Counted from the stretch's first letter, positions 10,108-21,309 are shown. The stretch: 64,000 bases of DNA from Talpa occidentalis (GCF_014898055.3 NW_023601433.1:83771106-83835105), one strand, 5' to 3'. Numbers and translations are program-made. The notes: generated by a model from the sequence alone, not told the origin.

Positions 10108-10526
10108 AAGAAAGGGTTTCTAAATGTCCATCAACAGCGCAATCAACAAACTGCTGTCTCCCAGCCACAGACTATGACTCCTCGGTAGTAATGAACAATA
10201 GGCAACAGTGTTGATGAACCTCCCAAGCATGAAGCTCCAAAGCATGATTACATGGCAGGCCCAAAAAGAACACCCACAGTAAGATTCCATTCTAGAAAAT
10301 GCAAACTCATCCAGCGCGAGAGAAAGCAGATCTGGGGCTGCCTGGGCATGGGAAGGTGGTGAGAAACTTAGAAAGAGCAAACTTCTGCAGAGGACAGGTA
10401 TGCATATTACCTTGACTGTGGTAATGGTTTTGGGGTGCATGATATATCAAAACTTATTAAGTTGTCCACTTGCAGCTTATGCAATTTATTGCATGTCAAT
10501 TACACCTCAATGAAACTGTTTTTAAA
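10108..10526 (+). repeat. Second L1M 3'-end fragment
   Basis: AAATGTCCATCAACAG through ATTCCATTCTAGAAAATGCA, GGCTGCCTGGGCATGGG and TGCATGTCAATTACACCTCA is the standard L1M 3'-end order. It follows the terminus of the previous L1 directly, so two insertions are stacked. Confidence 0.8.
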
Positions 10527-10739
10527 CGTGATTGTCTGGAGACATAGGAAGGAAATGATGATATTTATGGCTAGAGTCTATGGCGGACAGTCAAGGTGAC
10601 CCCACACGAGTGAGGCTGGGAACCAACCTGCCTTTCTTCCTTCAGGGAATTACTCCCTGCTCACAGCACCTCTCTCTGATGGTTAATTCCTCTCCCCAGG
10701 AGAGTCCTGGGAACCAGGGCTCATTAGTTGAGGGCCCGG

Positions 10740-10960
10740 CCTCATGGAACTTCCTGTTTGTTAAAGATTAATGGGGTGTCTCCCGTGCAAGAGCAGAGGG
10801 GTCTCCTGGCCTCGTTTCTTCCAAATCAGCCCCCTGCCATGACTCATCATCAGTCACGGGGGAGATGGCCGCCTGGAGCCCTAGGAAGGAGGATCTGGGA
10901 GAGCTAATGGGGCTCTTCCATCCGCCCCCGCAGGCCTCGCGATTTCCTCGAGAGACCAGA
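10740..10960. promoter_or_regulatory. Candidate regulatory block with HNF1-like and AP-1 motifs
   Basis: GTTAAAGATTAAT at 10760-10772 matches 11 of 13 positions of the HNF1 palindrome. A consensus AP-1 site TGACTCA is at 10840-10846 with a near-inverted TCAGTCA at 10850-10856. An ETS-type TTCCTG word sits at 10751. No repeat family is recognised. Motif matches alone are weak evidence. Confidence 0.3.
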
Positions 10961-11289
10961 GAGAGGGAGGCCACAGACTCAGAGTCCTGGTTCCTTTTTA
11001 ACACAATCCAGAACTCAACCATCCAAACGGGGTGCTCCCCCTTCAAAGCAGTCCCCTCGGGAGGCCACAGAATTCTGCCCAGGACGCTGCTGTAGCAAGG
11101 GACAGGGGGACCACCTCTCTGTTGACAACATATTCAGAGAAAGGATTTCCTCTGGCCCATCTGTCTCCCACTAAGTCGATGGCTTCCTCTGACCCGTGGA
11201 TTCCATTTTTGGAAAGAGTCACAGGTCATTAGGAGCCAAAATGTTGTCTTTCCCTTAATGCATGATCATGTCTGTAGTTTCTTGTTTCA

Positions 11290-11870
11290 TGTCTCCCAGC
11301 TCCCTGAAGATTCTATCTAACTTTGTTCCCCCACTGCTATTCTCATCATCTCTCTCCCTCTCTCTCTGTCTGCATATAGTTGGCACTCAATAATTGTTTG
11401 CCAAATGACTAAGAGATACATCATCTCTCTATATGTCCAGACTCTGAGGCTGCAGCTCTCTATTGCTGCCACCCCCCTGGTGCAGGTCTCATCTTATCTC
11501 ACCTTCACTTTCTCCACAGGCCCCTCCAGGGTCCCCTGTTTTGCCCACCACTACATACCAGGTGAGCTTCTAAAATTGAAAACCCAAGGCCCCAAGGGAT
11601 CTAACCACCTACCATGCCTCCCCCATCTCCCTCCACACTTACCTAGTCTCAACTCCTCTCCCCAACCCTCTCCAGCCAATCCAGTCCCTCTGCCCCTCAA
11701 ACTTCCCCATTGTATTCTTGCCTCAGGGTGTATTCCTGCCTCAGAGTGTTTGGCTTTGCTGCTTCCTCTGCCTGATGCTCCCTCCCCATGAATACTCAGC
11801 TTCAAGCCCAGTCCCACTTCAGAGCCCTCAGGCTTTCCTACTTCTTTCTGAATCCCTCTTCTACTAGATC
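11290..11870 (+). repeat. L2 LINE fragments
   Basis: Sequences around 11373-11400 (TAGTTGGCACTCAATAATTG) and 11700-11870 (TTGCTGCTTCCTCTGCCTGA and an AGCCCAGTCCCACTTCAGAG stretch) follow the L2 3'-end consensus. The order suggests more than one partial copy. Confidence 0.55.
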
Positions 11871-11959
11871 AGAGACTAGGGAAAGTGCTGGGTCCAAAAT
11901 TTAGGAGGCTAAAAAAACTGGGTACCCCATAAATAAAATTTTGAAAAATCAAATTTAAT

Positions 11960-12412
11960 ATCATGTTTAGTCCATGATAAGCCAAATGTCCACCAACTCA
12001 TAGATGGAGAAACAAAACTTGGGCTGTCCAGACAGTGGAATATTACTCAGCCCTAACAAGGGATAGATTATTGATGCAGACTACAGCCTGGAAAACATGC
12101 TAAGTAAAAGAAGCTGGACCCCCCAAGGACTACATACTGAATTTGCGTGCATCCAGAACAGGCAAAGCCAGAGAAAAAGTAATTAGCAGCTAGCAGAGGT
12201 TCAAGGGGGTGGGGGTGACTGCTCGCTGGACACCAGGTTTCCTCCTGGGTGATACAAAAAGGTTCTGGGTTGAGATGTGGTTGCACAACACTATGAATGC
12301 ACTAAAAAGCCCGAGGTGTACACCTTGAAATGGATGGTTATGAGTATTTTGTTATGTATTATTTCAATTTTTTAAAATCTGTGACAAACAAGATACTCTT
12401 TAAAATAAAGAT
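11960..12412 (+). repeat. L1M 3'-end fragment
   Basis: AAATGTCCACCAACTCATAG, CAGTGGAATATTACTCAGCC, TGCTAAGTAAAAGAAGC and GGTGTACACCTTGAAATGG follow L1M 3'-end order on this strand. This is the third independent L1 end of this kind in 4 kb. Confidence 0.85.
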
Positions 12413-12599
12413 GAAGTCCCGAATGGCACAGCTGAACCATACTGAGCCTGAGGCAGGAGAAGCCACTGGCTGTATGTCCCTCCTACATCTGCAGGTCTGT
12501 CCCCGTTTGCGAGTAGTGCCCCCTACATCATCTTCCTAGATCATTTTCTTCATTTTCTCTGATGGCCGTTGCTTTATCCATTAGCTGCTTTATTGTGTC

Positions 12600-12715
12600 A
12601 GCTTCAGCAGGGCAGAAAAGTTTGCTGGTCGAGGTAGTAGTACAGGCTGCTGCGCCAGTACCCACTCTGCTCAGCACACAGTAGGCATCTTAAACACCCT
12701 CGTTGAATGAATCGA
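12600..12715 (+). repeat. L2 3'-end fragment
   Basis: CTGCTCAGCACACAGTAGGC followed by CGTTGAATGAATCGATGAA is the characteristic L2 3' terminus. Confidence 0.6.
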
Positions 12716-12984
12716 TGAAAGTGGGTTGGAAAGAGTTGGCTTCCTACATGTTGGAGGATGCACTGACAGAGACTAGGAGAGAGAGCCCCGGCCCATCCCA
12801 GCCTCCTCCCCCACATCCCAGCATCCCAAGAAGAGAGAAATTCTTGTTGGAGAAGCAGCCGGGGGCCTGGAGAGCCCAGCAAACCACAGAAGCAGCCTGT
12901 CTCCCCAGGTCTTCTTGGGACCTGGCGGGAGGAGAGCCAGCTCAGCTGGGATGCAGGCGCTGTCAGTGGGGCTGACAGAGAACA

Positions 12985-13200
12985 GGCTTTGCTCTGGGCC
13001 CCCAGGCAGAGCCAGGCAGAGAAAAGGGGGAATTAGTGATGTTTGCTGAGCAAACATGGCCGGGTGGGGAGAAGCTGCCGGCAGAGTGTTTAACACACAT
13101 CTTGTATTTGTGGGCAAATATCCCCCAGCCTGCCAGGCCCCCCACTGGGGCTGCTGATGCAAAGAGGATGGGAGAGCTGCGGAAGGGGGACTGAAGAGTT
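12985..13200. promoter_or_regulatory. Conserved-looking block with forkhead palindrome
   Basis: At 13039-13057 lies ATGTTTGCTGAGCAAACAT, a perfect 9-bp palindrome around a single G. Each arm holds a forkhead core (TGTTTGC / GCAAACA). Within 60 bp follow GTTTAACACA and TTGTGGGCAAATATC. The block is unique sequence with no known repeat. Enhancer function is inferred. Confidence 0.4.
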
Positions 13201-13494
13201 CCCAGGGGATGATCCTGAGGGGGTGCCGGGGAGAGCAAAGGGGCTCCACCAAAGGGCATCGCCCTGGGGCTGAGCTCACTGCCATGGAGAGAGCCCACTC
13301 TTGCCCCTGCCTCTTCCGAACCCGAGGTCCACAGAGCCGTCGAGGGTGAGACAGTTGGGGTCCTTCAAAGCCGGAGTCTCCCCATGTTCGTGCTGTGTGA
13401 TGGTGAAGAGGCGACATGACATCTCTAGGCTTGCAGCTCATCATCAAAGTAACCAGCTAATGCTTCTAGAGCAAGCACTATGGAGACGAACGTT

Positions 13495-13912
13495 CCTGTG
13501 CCTCAGTTTCCTCATCTGTAAAATGGGGGCAATAATAATGCCACCTCGTTTTTCGTTTTTATTTTTAAAAGTTTCAAACCAATGGAAAAGTTGCGAGGAT
13601 GATAACCCCGTGAACACTTGTATGCCTTTTAGACTCCCTCTGTCCCCAGGATATACGTGCTTTCTCGGCATCATCTGTCTGTGTCCCTCACTCTCTCTAG
13701 CTCCACTCTCTTGTCTTCGTTGTACCTTCAGCCATCTCCCACAGAGCGTTCTTCTAAGAACAAGGGCGCAGCCTGCCCGCAGAGCTTTACCTGTCCCCTG
13801 CCCGCCCCATGCATGCTGTAAACTTCGTGTGAAATAACTGAGTTAATAGTTTGAAGCACCCAGACCAGTGGCTGGCACTTAACAAGTGCTTAATAAATAG
13901 TATTGTTTTTAT
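13495..13912 (+). repeat. MIR SINE split by other sequence
   Basis: The MIR core CCTCAGTTTCCTCATCTGTA is at about 13501-13520 and the MIR 3' end (GTGGCTGGCACTTAACAAGT, then GCTTAATAAATAG) at about 13868-13901. The 290 bp between resemble an antisense L1 3' end (GAAAAGTTGCGAGGATGA, GTGAACACTTGTATGCCTTT), suggesting a LINE insertion into the MIR, though the junctions are blurred. Confidence 0.6.
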
Positions 13913-13999
13913 AATTATAAATAATATCTATTTATATTCATAAATATAACTTTTTATAGTATTTATTTTATAAATAAAATCAGTGTTATGGCGACTGCT

Positions 14000-14461
14000 A
14001 CTATGTTGTCTTCGTGGTCCTGTGGCGCAAGGGCATCATTGCCAGCACCTTCTGTGACCCAGCGCGGCCAGCAGCCCCTTCACCGCCAGGCCCTGAGGTG
14101 CTAGGCCCATGAGGGCCCCAGGGGACTGAACGCAGGATGCAGGGCAGCCCAGCAGGAGGTGGACTTTGGGGAGTCCAACATCGGGCCTTTTGAGGACTGT
14201 GGAGCTACCTGTCCAGAGCCTCCGTTTACCCCATCTTCCAAATGGCCCCCTAAAACATCTATGATTAGAGTGAAGTGGAGGCGCCCACCCCGGGAAGGCA
14301 CAGGCTGCCTGAAGTCCAGGTCTCCTGCTCTAGCACCTCTGCTCCAATGTTGGGGTGCCACTGGCTACACATGCCTCCCAGTACTGGACTTCAGGGTTTC
14401 TCTGCACAGGGAGGGTGGGAAGAACCCTGAGTTCTCACATCCACCCTCCAGGGCCACTTCT
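14000..14461. other. Unassigned sequence
   Basis: Unique sequence with MIR-like phrases near 14220-14250 (CCGTTTACCCCATCTTCC). No gene recognised. Its last 16 bases are the target duplication of the next SINE. Confidence 0.35.
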
Positions 14462-14717
14462 TTTTTTTTTTTTAAGATTTATTCATTTATGCATATAAGA
14501 ATTAGGGCACAGGCCAGAAGTGCGGGGGTGAGAGGACTCACCAGAGACAGAGTGGGGAGCAGAACAGGCAGACTGACTGAAATACGCTGCTGAGGGGAGC
14601 AGCGGGTGAGACAGGAGAGGTCTGCTGCGCCATGTGGGTCTCCTCCCTGGCCGGGGATCAAACTCGTGCTGCAGAGGCTGCAGACTGCTTCATAGGTTGC
14701 GTCCCACCAGGGAGGCC
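14462..14717 (-). mobile_element. tRNA-derived SINE, copy 3
   Basis: The reverse complement of the family: poly-T and TTAAGATTTATTCATTTATG at the left (3' tail), the body, then the B box as GATCAAACTCG and the head CCACCAGGGAGGCC. Flanks CTCCAGGGCCA(C/T)TTCT at 14446-14461 and 14718-14733 form a 16-bp target duplication with one difference. The spacer is type A. Confidence 0.94.
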
Positions 14718-14842
14718 CTCCAGGGCCATTTCTAACTCAAGTTTCCACAGGACTCCACCCAGCTTTTCCCTGAGCAGACAGCTTTGCCCAGAAACTTGCA
14801 AGGCTTCCCCCCAGCCTTGGAAGGAAAGGAGGGACCTGCGTC

Positions 14843-14879
14843 GTGTGTGTGTGTGTGTGTGTGTGGGGGGGGGGGGGGG
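14843..14879. repeat. (GT)n followed by a 15-base G run
   Basis: Eleven GT units run straight into 15 consecutive G residues (14865-14879). Such a G run is error-prone in sequencing and may be variable in length. Confidence 0.9.
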
Positions 14880-15139
14880 AATCTCACAGAGCAAGCTCAT
14901 CCGGCTCGGACCCTGGAGTGGGAGGAAGAGGAGGCTTGAGAGCCGGTTGTTGGTTAGGGCGTCACCGGTCACCAGCACACGGTTGCCCAAAACCCTCCTG
15001 GTGGCCAGAGGCGCATGGGCCTTTCTGTTGCTGCTCAGGAGGGAAAAGCAATCCATTCTAGCTCCCCAGACCCTCCACCCACTCCTCTCCTCCCTCAGCC
15101 CAACCTTGGCGCTGAGCAAGGCCAGACATTATCCCTGCG

Positions 15140-15430
15140 GCCGCTTCTCTCCTAACCACTCTAAGTGCCCAGTTTCACGACGGCCTTTTGCAGCGGGAGA
15201 ATGAGGCAGCATTTTCGTCTTGAGAATGACTCCCGATAATTGAGGCTCCTACCTGCTATTTCTCTGCCTTCTATTTTGCCCGAAAAATGCCTGGCAGTAA
15301 TTGCCCATGCTCTGGCATGGCGAGGGAGCCAGCCCTTCTGCTGCTCAGACTCCCAATTGGGCTATTACAAGCCGGCCCGCTTTCTCTTAAATGGCCCCGT
15401 GGCGTGTGCGGACATGCGAGGAGGGAGTCA
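15140..15430. promoter_or_regulatory. Conserved-looking unique block
   Basis: It contains an NKX2-type TCTAAGTG (15160-15167), GATAATTGAGG, CAGTAATTGCCC and CCCAATTGGG words and no known repeat. The composition resembles non-coding conserved elements; no direct proof from one sequence. Confidence 0.28.
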
Positions 15431-16689
15431 TCTTTCCCACATCTCAGACAGAGAGAAGGCAGGAAAGCTCACCTGTCCCTCCGGGGTGGGGGGCAGTGGG
15501 CTTGCCTCTTGCTCGCGCCCCCACACTTGCTCCTCCACGAACAGCTTATCCGCTGCTCCCATTGCATAGATGGGGAAACCAAGCTGTTACCTGCCAGCCC
15601 GGCCAAAGTCCACAATGACCGTGGGGCTCCCCCCTGGCCCATCTGGGGCTGTGAGCAGGCATCTAGACACTCACCTGGAAGGCGCCTTCCCCGTCACTCA
15701 ACAGCTACTGAGAGCCTAACGAGGCACTGGTTTTGCCCTAAAAGGATTTTTCACATTTTCCTTTTGCAAGTCAGTCGATGGCAAGGAACGAAGGAATTGG
15801 CAGTTGGACAGGAGGGCCTGGCCCTGTCCAGCAGGCTTGGGAGCTTCGTACAGGGTGAGAAAAGTCTGGACGAAAACGAAAGGTGTGCTGGTTCAGGGGT
15901 GTAAATATGAGATGCAAATGATTTTTGATGGAGAAGACAAAACTTAGGAGCTGGCTCCCTCTTGCAAGAAGGGAAGCTTGGAAGAAGGCAGGGCCCCCAG
16001 GGAGAAGGTCCACTTCACGTTCCAGGCTTGGGCAGGCTCACAGGTGCGCCTCACAGGCCCCGGAAGGAAGGCGGGAGGGAATCAGGTCACGTGTGGAAAG
16101 AAAAGAAAACCTACCCCAGAAATTGTTTCCCCCGGCAATGGGCAATGAAATACTGGTGGATGTTGCATTGAACAATTAGTGCAGCTGACCTGAGATACCT
16201 CCAGAGACCTTAATACGAACGCAAAAGCATCTCCGCATCTGAGTTAGGGGTTACTTTTCAAATGCAGCCGCCGCCACCTTCCTGCAGGTCTGCTTCCTGG
16301 GGGCTCTGCTGCCGGCCCGCTGGAAGTTTTGCAGGGCTGACCCCAGAGGTCTGCGGGACTTTGACAGAGCTGAAGGCCCAGGGTCAGCTCCCTGCAAGGA
16401 CTTTCTCCAGGACTCCTCCGGCTCCTTTCAGAAGCGCTGACCAAGCCCAAGCCTCAGATGTCTCTATTGCCCCTGTCACGCTCACACAGCCACGCGCTCT
16501 GGCCTTCCCCGCACACGTGCCGCGTCCACGCCTCTCCTTGCGATCCAAAGCACCGCGGGCACCGATGGGGGCCGGGTCTGAAGCCGGGGGTGTCCCCAGG
16601 CCTGGTGTGGGCCAGGGTGGGGCGTGGAGGTCCTGTCCCCAGAATCCCTGTCCCCCCCCCCCTCACGCTCCGCCCGCCCCGCAGCTCCG
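15431..16689. other. Unassigned unique sequence
   Basis: A short MIR-like phrase (ATAGATGGGGAAACCAAGC near 15568) is the only repeat hint. 16260-16690 is GC-rich with moderate CpG. Long frames (for example 16262-16759, plus strand) give Pro/Arg-rich peptides without a recognisable fold. Confidence 0.35.
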
Positions 16690-17260
16690 CCTGGCCCGTG
16701 AAAGAAATACTTTGCGAGGATGTCAGGTCTTTGTTGGGGCCGACGAAGACGCAGCATAAAGGGTCTGAGAAAGTGGAATGGGGTGTGTGGGGTGGAGAGA
16801 GGGAGGAGGTGGCCAGGGGAAGAGGACGGATTCTCCGTATCTAAAAGGGAATTAAAGTGCTTTTACTGGAGTGAAGAAATCAGCTGAAGAATAGGCAGGG
16901 AACAAAAGCAGAAAGACTGTGGACAAGCCCGGCTGAATAGGGCCCGATCCCCTTAAGTTTGTAAGCCCCCCTCCCCCGCCCTTTAAGCCTGCCTTGCTTA
17001 CTTCTCCCGAGAACAAATGGCAAAGAGGAAAACACGACGGGGGGAGGGGCGGGGGATGGCAAAACTAGGGGAGAAAAACCCTAAAATAAAAGGTAATCCC
17101 TCGGGCACTTTGCCCTCCTAGTGCCTACCAGGGATCTGATTAAAGGTCCCAGATGAAGCCGGTCCCCTATTCACATGCAAGGGACGGGATTTACAAGAAA
17201 AGAGAGAGGGAAGAATAGGCGGAGAGGAGAAAAGGGGAATTATTTGTGTCCCTTAATGCT
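16690..17260. promoter_or_regulatory. Conserved-looking block, candidate enhancer
   Basis: Unique, purine-rich, repeat-free sequence with blocks such as GGGAATTAAAGTGCTTTTAC, GTCTTTGTTGGGG and CTTAATGCTTGTTAAGTAC. The last has CTTAA near each end (CTTAATGCTTGTTAAG), a partial palindrome of homeodomain-like type. Function is inferred only. Confidence 0.3.
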
Positions 17261-17679
17261 TGTTAAGTACTCTCTTTGCTGCACACCAGACAAGACAAGG
17301 TTCTGAACTCGCAGAGAAATCTTGTGCAACCCACCCCAGGCCTGCGCCTCCCCCAGGCCCCAGGCCTAACTCGGTGCACACGCAACCGCGCAGCTCGCGC
17401 CCCGACCAAGCCGGGCCCACAAAGAGAATAGCAATTAACCTCACGTCCCTTGCTGACAGTGAGCTAATCAAACCAGCCCTCCCCGATCCCTGCTCTGTGC
17501 CCAGAGCCTGCTGGCCTAAGCTGCCGGTGGTTTGGGATGGGGTGCGAAAGTGAGAACCCCAGCTGAGGGGGACAGGGGTGCCCAGGGACACTTGTAGCTT
17601 CCTAATGGGGCTCAAGAAGTAGTTGAGGCTCCTGCCCGCCCCTTCTGTCTCCCCCAAACTTCTGGCTTCCCGCTGGTTA

Positions 17680-18025
17680 CCAAAGATCCTGCCTCAGGAC
17701 CTTTGCTCAAGCCAGGACTTCCCTGGATGTGAGCTCCACCCTCCTGGCAGAGGTAACTTGTAGCTCAGATTCCCAAACTGACCCACCTGCTCCCCTGAAC
17801 CACCTCACATGTCAAGCCCAGTGATTGCACACTTATTTCTTGACACACTTGTCAGCATCTGTCTCCTCTGCTAGAATCGCAGGGGTGTGAAGGCAGGGAG
17901 CAGTGGCTGCTTATCCCCTCCATGGGATCCTAAGATACTTCCAGAGACTGGAGGTCTCCCCAGGAGGAGTTGCTTTCTTAATTCTTGCTGAATGAATGAG
18001 TGAGTGAGTGAATGAATGAATGAAC
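17680..18025 (+). repeat. L2 LINE 3' end
   Basis: CCTCAGGACCTTTGCTCAAG, GCACACTTATTTCTTGACAC and the terminal GCTGAATGAATGAGTGAGTG follow the L2 3' consensus. The GAAT/GAGT array at 17990-18023 has grown from its terminus. Confidence 0.75.
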
Positions 18026-18499
18026 ATACAAAGGACTGGATCAGAACCAGGCTGATTCTTCAGTAGGCAGAGGGGAGGCAATGCTAAGGGCCCACAATAC
18101 CTCTTGGGTTCTTGAAAATGTTTTAATGTTAATTTCTTTTATACTCAAAAGGAAAAATGAATATAGAAGTACTTTGTATGTCATCATGAATCCAGCCAGA
18201 TTATATGGCGCATCCTCTCTGAGCATCTTGAATATGGCAACTTTAAGCAAAATGACACAGAGGAAAGCTGATTCTTAGTGTCATCTCTTTGGGCATCTGT
18301 CAACGCTGGAGCAAAACAGTGTTAGACAAAACAACACAGTCTGAAAATATAATTTTAAAAGTTTGAATGGAAGAAGGAGCACATGAATGTCCTAATTCAG
18401 CCCTGGGGCAGAGGGACCAGTCACCAGAGGCCATGAAAATGGCACTGGAGGGTCCTCCTGCCACCGTGTGGAGTGGGCCATGCAGGATCACCTGGATTT

Positions 18500-18600
18500 C
18501 TCCCATTAGTTTATTCATTCACTCAACAAACATTAAGAATGAGTATCTGTTGTGTGCCAGACACTCTCAGAGGTTCTGGGTATTAGGGATACACAGGTGA
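18500..18600 (-). repeat. L2 LINE 3' end, antisense
   Basis: TTATTCATTCACTCAACAAA then TCTGTTGTGTGCCAGACAC and TTAGGGATACACAG is the reverse L2 3' terminus. Confidence 0.75.
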
Positions 18601-19231
18601 TTCGCCTTCTCTTCAACATTGTCAGGGCACAAAGGATACTATGCCCTACCCCTCTAAGTTCTTCTAGGCTGGCAAATGATCCAACAAGCATCAGACAGAT
18701 TGATTAGAGAAAAAAAGGCGAAAAGAAGTTTAAGAATCAATGGTCTATGGTAAAGGACCATGGGTACTTTGATGATGTGATTGATGAGGAATGGCGAACC
18801 TGTTTCCCTAGATCATGTAGTGTTGTAAGCCAGTGTTACCTCAATAAACAAAAAAAGAAAAAGGAAAAGAAATCTTTTGTCTATGCTCAATAAATTAAAA
18901 CAAACAAAAGAAAAGTTTAATAATAACAAGTCTATTTCCTGTGGACAGGGGAGAGGCCAGGCATGACTGGGTAGCTCCCACACATGCCTTCAGCTGTCAT
19001 TTTAAATAGCTTCCCTGAGAGCTGGGGAGGAGAAGGGTCGAGGGGGAGGTTACCAAGGAAGGCACAGTAGACAAAGGTATGCAGATGTAATTCCTGTCTT
19101 CTCTGTTGAAAAGGGACAAGGAGATTTGGCATCTCTAGTAGTTGGCATTACAGAAGTTCACCTGCACGTATCTTGTTCACAGGTCCACCCAGCCTTCAGA
19201 CCCCTTCCCATGAAATCAACTTTTTGTCAAA
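18601..19231. other. Unassigned AT-rich sequence
   Basis: No gene or family recognised. A-rich stretches near 18845-18920 could be the remains of an old LINE tail. Confidence 0.35.
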
Positions 19232-19245
19232 AAGACTTATTTGGG

Positions 19246-19501
19246 GGGCCTCCCTGGTGGCGCAGGCAGTGCTGTGAAGCTGTCCGCAGCCTCTCCAGTG
19301 CCAGTTCAATCCCCGCCGGCCTCGGAGCAACCCACTATGACGAGTAGACCTCTCCTGTCTCGCCCACGGCTCCCCTCAGCAGTGTATTTCGTCAGTCTGC
19401 CTGTTCTGTTCCTCGCTCTGTCTCTGGTGAATCCTCTCACCCTCCTGCACATCTGACCTGTACCCCAGCTCTTGTATACATAAAATAAATCTTTGAAAAT
19501 C
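19246..19501 (+). mobile_element. tRNA-derived SINE, copy 4
   Basis: Head GGGCCTCCCTGGTGGCGCAG, shortened A-B spacer (GCAGTGCTGTGAAGCTGTCC), B box AGTTCAATCCCC with one change, body and AAATAAATCTTTGAAAAT tail. The duplication AAGACTTATTTGGGG is perfect at 19232-19246 and 19502-19516, a sign of relatively recent insertion; the first G residues overlap the head. Confidence 0.93.
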
Positions 19502-19816
19502 AAGACTTATTTGGGGGTGCAGAGTTTTGCTTCCCTACAATAGTCTCGCCCAGTCTGGAAAGTGTCAACCCTAGGATCACATCTTTGGAAAAAATGGGCA
19601 ACTTTGAAGGAAATGTTGTTCTTCTGGAGCAGCCAGTGGTTCTGGCAATTCACAGAATGTGCTCGTGAAGCCTCGTGGCTGTGTTGGTGGTGGTTCTTGG
19701 CATTCAGCTGGGTTTGTGTGTCTGCACTGTAATAATTTTAATTTTTTTGAGTGAAAACAATATGGTTCTATTCATTTTCTTCAAGAAGCCTGGAATCATG
19801 TGTTTCTGTTTGGTTT

Positions 19817-19921
19817 TTTTTTTTTTTTTTTTTTTGGTTTTTTTTTTTTTGAGAACTAAGTCAAGGCAGGGCTCTATTTTAGAACCACTAAGTCAAAATT
19901 AGGGCTCTATTTTAGAACCAC
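19817..19921. repeat. Poly-T tracts and 32/33-bp tandem duplication
   Basis: Two T runs (19818-19835 and 19839-19850) precede a unit TAAGTCAA...TTTTAGAACCAC found at 19857-19888 and again at 19889-19921 with a few differences. Probably replication slippage. Confidence 0.75.
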
Positions 19922-20039
19922 TCAATTTATGAGAAGGACAAGTTTATATGGTAATAAAATATATGAGAGCGGAGAAGGGAGGTAGAGGAATTTTACAGTG
20001 GATCAAGATATTGGTACTGGCATCAGATTTAAAGTATTA

Positions 20040-20525
20040 TGTTTCTTATTAAGAAATGAATATGTGCCCATTATAGAAAATTGGTAAATCCAGAAATAAA
20101 GGAAATTTGTAGATAGCTTTCTAAATTCTACCATCCAGAGAGCCTGCTATTAACAATTTTGCATATTTCCTTTCAGTCTTTTTTATTCCCACGCAGACAT
20201 GGTCACATTTTACCTTATTCTATGTACAATCTTGCACCCTGATTTCTTCACTTCACATGACAAATCTTCATGTGACCTTTTGTCTTTTATCAAGATTCCA
20301 ATTAAATATTTTAAAATTTATAGCAATAGTTGTACTGATTCTAAAAAAATAGATTCTAATTCTAAAAAATTCTAAAATATCAGAGTTATTGCAGAAAGTA
20401 TACAAATCAGGAAAGCACAAAAAATGCTTATTTATAATCTCATTTGCTGGAATGGATCATTAGTGACCTCTTCGCCCATTGCATGCCCATCTTCGGCCTC
20501 TGTATACGGAGGTCCCTATCCATAT
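20040..20525 (-). repeat. L1 3' region, antisense, left part
   Basis: AAATTGGTAAATCCAGAAAT, TTTCCTTTCAGTCTTTTT and TTGCACCCTGATTTCTTCAC match the antisense 3' region of old L1 elements. The copy continues beyond the SINE at 20822-20935. Confidence 0.6.
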
Positions 20526-20542
20526 ATAAAGTTCTGTGTCTT

Positions 20543-20804
20543 GGGGCCTCCCTGGTGGTACAGGGGTTAAAGTCTCAGTGCTATCAAGCTATTGCCAACC
20601 TACTGCAGCATGAGTTCGATCCCCGGCCACGGAGATGACCCACATGGCGCAGCAGACCTCTCCTGTCTCATCTGCTGCTCCCCTCAGCAGTGTATTTCAG
20701 TAGATCCACCTGTTCTGTCCCCACTCTGTATTTGGTGAGTCCTCTCACCCCCCCACCTCTGGCCTGTACCCCAGTTTGTATAAGTGCATAAATATTTTTA
20801 AAAA
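20543..20804 (+). mobile_element. tRNA-derived SINE, copy 5, type B spacer
   Basis: Head GGGGCCTCCCTGGTGG, then a type B spacer (AAAGTCTCAGTGCTATCAAG), B box GTTCGATCCCC, body and a TAAATATTTTTAAAAA tail. The 17-bp duplication ATAAAGTTCTGTGTCTT is perfect at 20526-20542 and 20805-20821. The element interrupts an older antisense L1, which continues on both sides. Confidence 0.95.
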
Positions 20805-20821
20805 ATAAAGTTCTGTGTCTT

Positions 20822-20935
20822 TTACTTTTACTCCCAGGGGCTGTATAGCATTCCACCCTAACCATTCCTCCACTGAAAATTATTTGGATCATTTCTGGAG
20901 TTTTACTATCACAAATAATAAAATGAAAATCATTC
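20822..20935 (-). repeat. L1 3' region, antisense, right part
   Basis: GGCTGTATAGCATTCCACCC and CATTTCTGGAGTTTTACTAT continue the L1 fragment left of the SINE in antisense order. Confidence 0.6.
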
Positions 20936-21309
20936 TAAGGCATCATCTGCAATTCAAATTCTTTCCTTGGGGTTGACCCCCTATTCTTTCCTTAACAATA
21001 GCAAAGGTATTCCTGCCCAGATGACCTGGTAGCTATAAGGGAACAGATCCTTACCTTTCATTTCAAAATGGATTCCATAGATTATACTAGAAGAGCTGAT
21101 CTCAGTGTCGTTAATTGGGCATTGTAACCTTCAAGCATATTTTTCTCTTGTACTTTTCTACATTTTTAATGATTAAAATCACATTTTCTTTAATTTACTC
21201 TTTATTTTTTCATTACTTCTTTTCATTCTGCTTAGCAAATAGAAATAGTTCAGCTCATTTACTTATATTTTCTGTTTTTATTTGTCATTGTCTTTTATTT
21301 ATCATATAA

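Noticed and set aside
14143..14162. Possible CTCF site CCCAGCAGGAGGTGG
   Set aside because: Two mismatches in the core and no support from context.
18700..18830. Small hairpin ATGGTC...GACCAT
   Set aside because: Only a 6-bp stem with a long loop, expected by chance.
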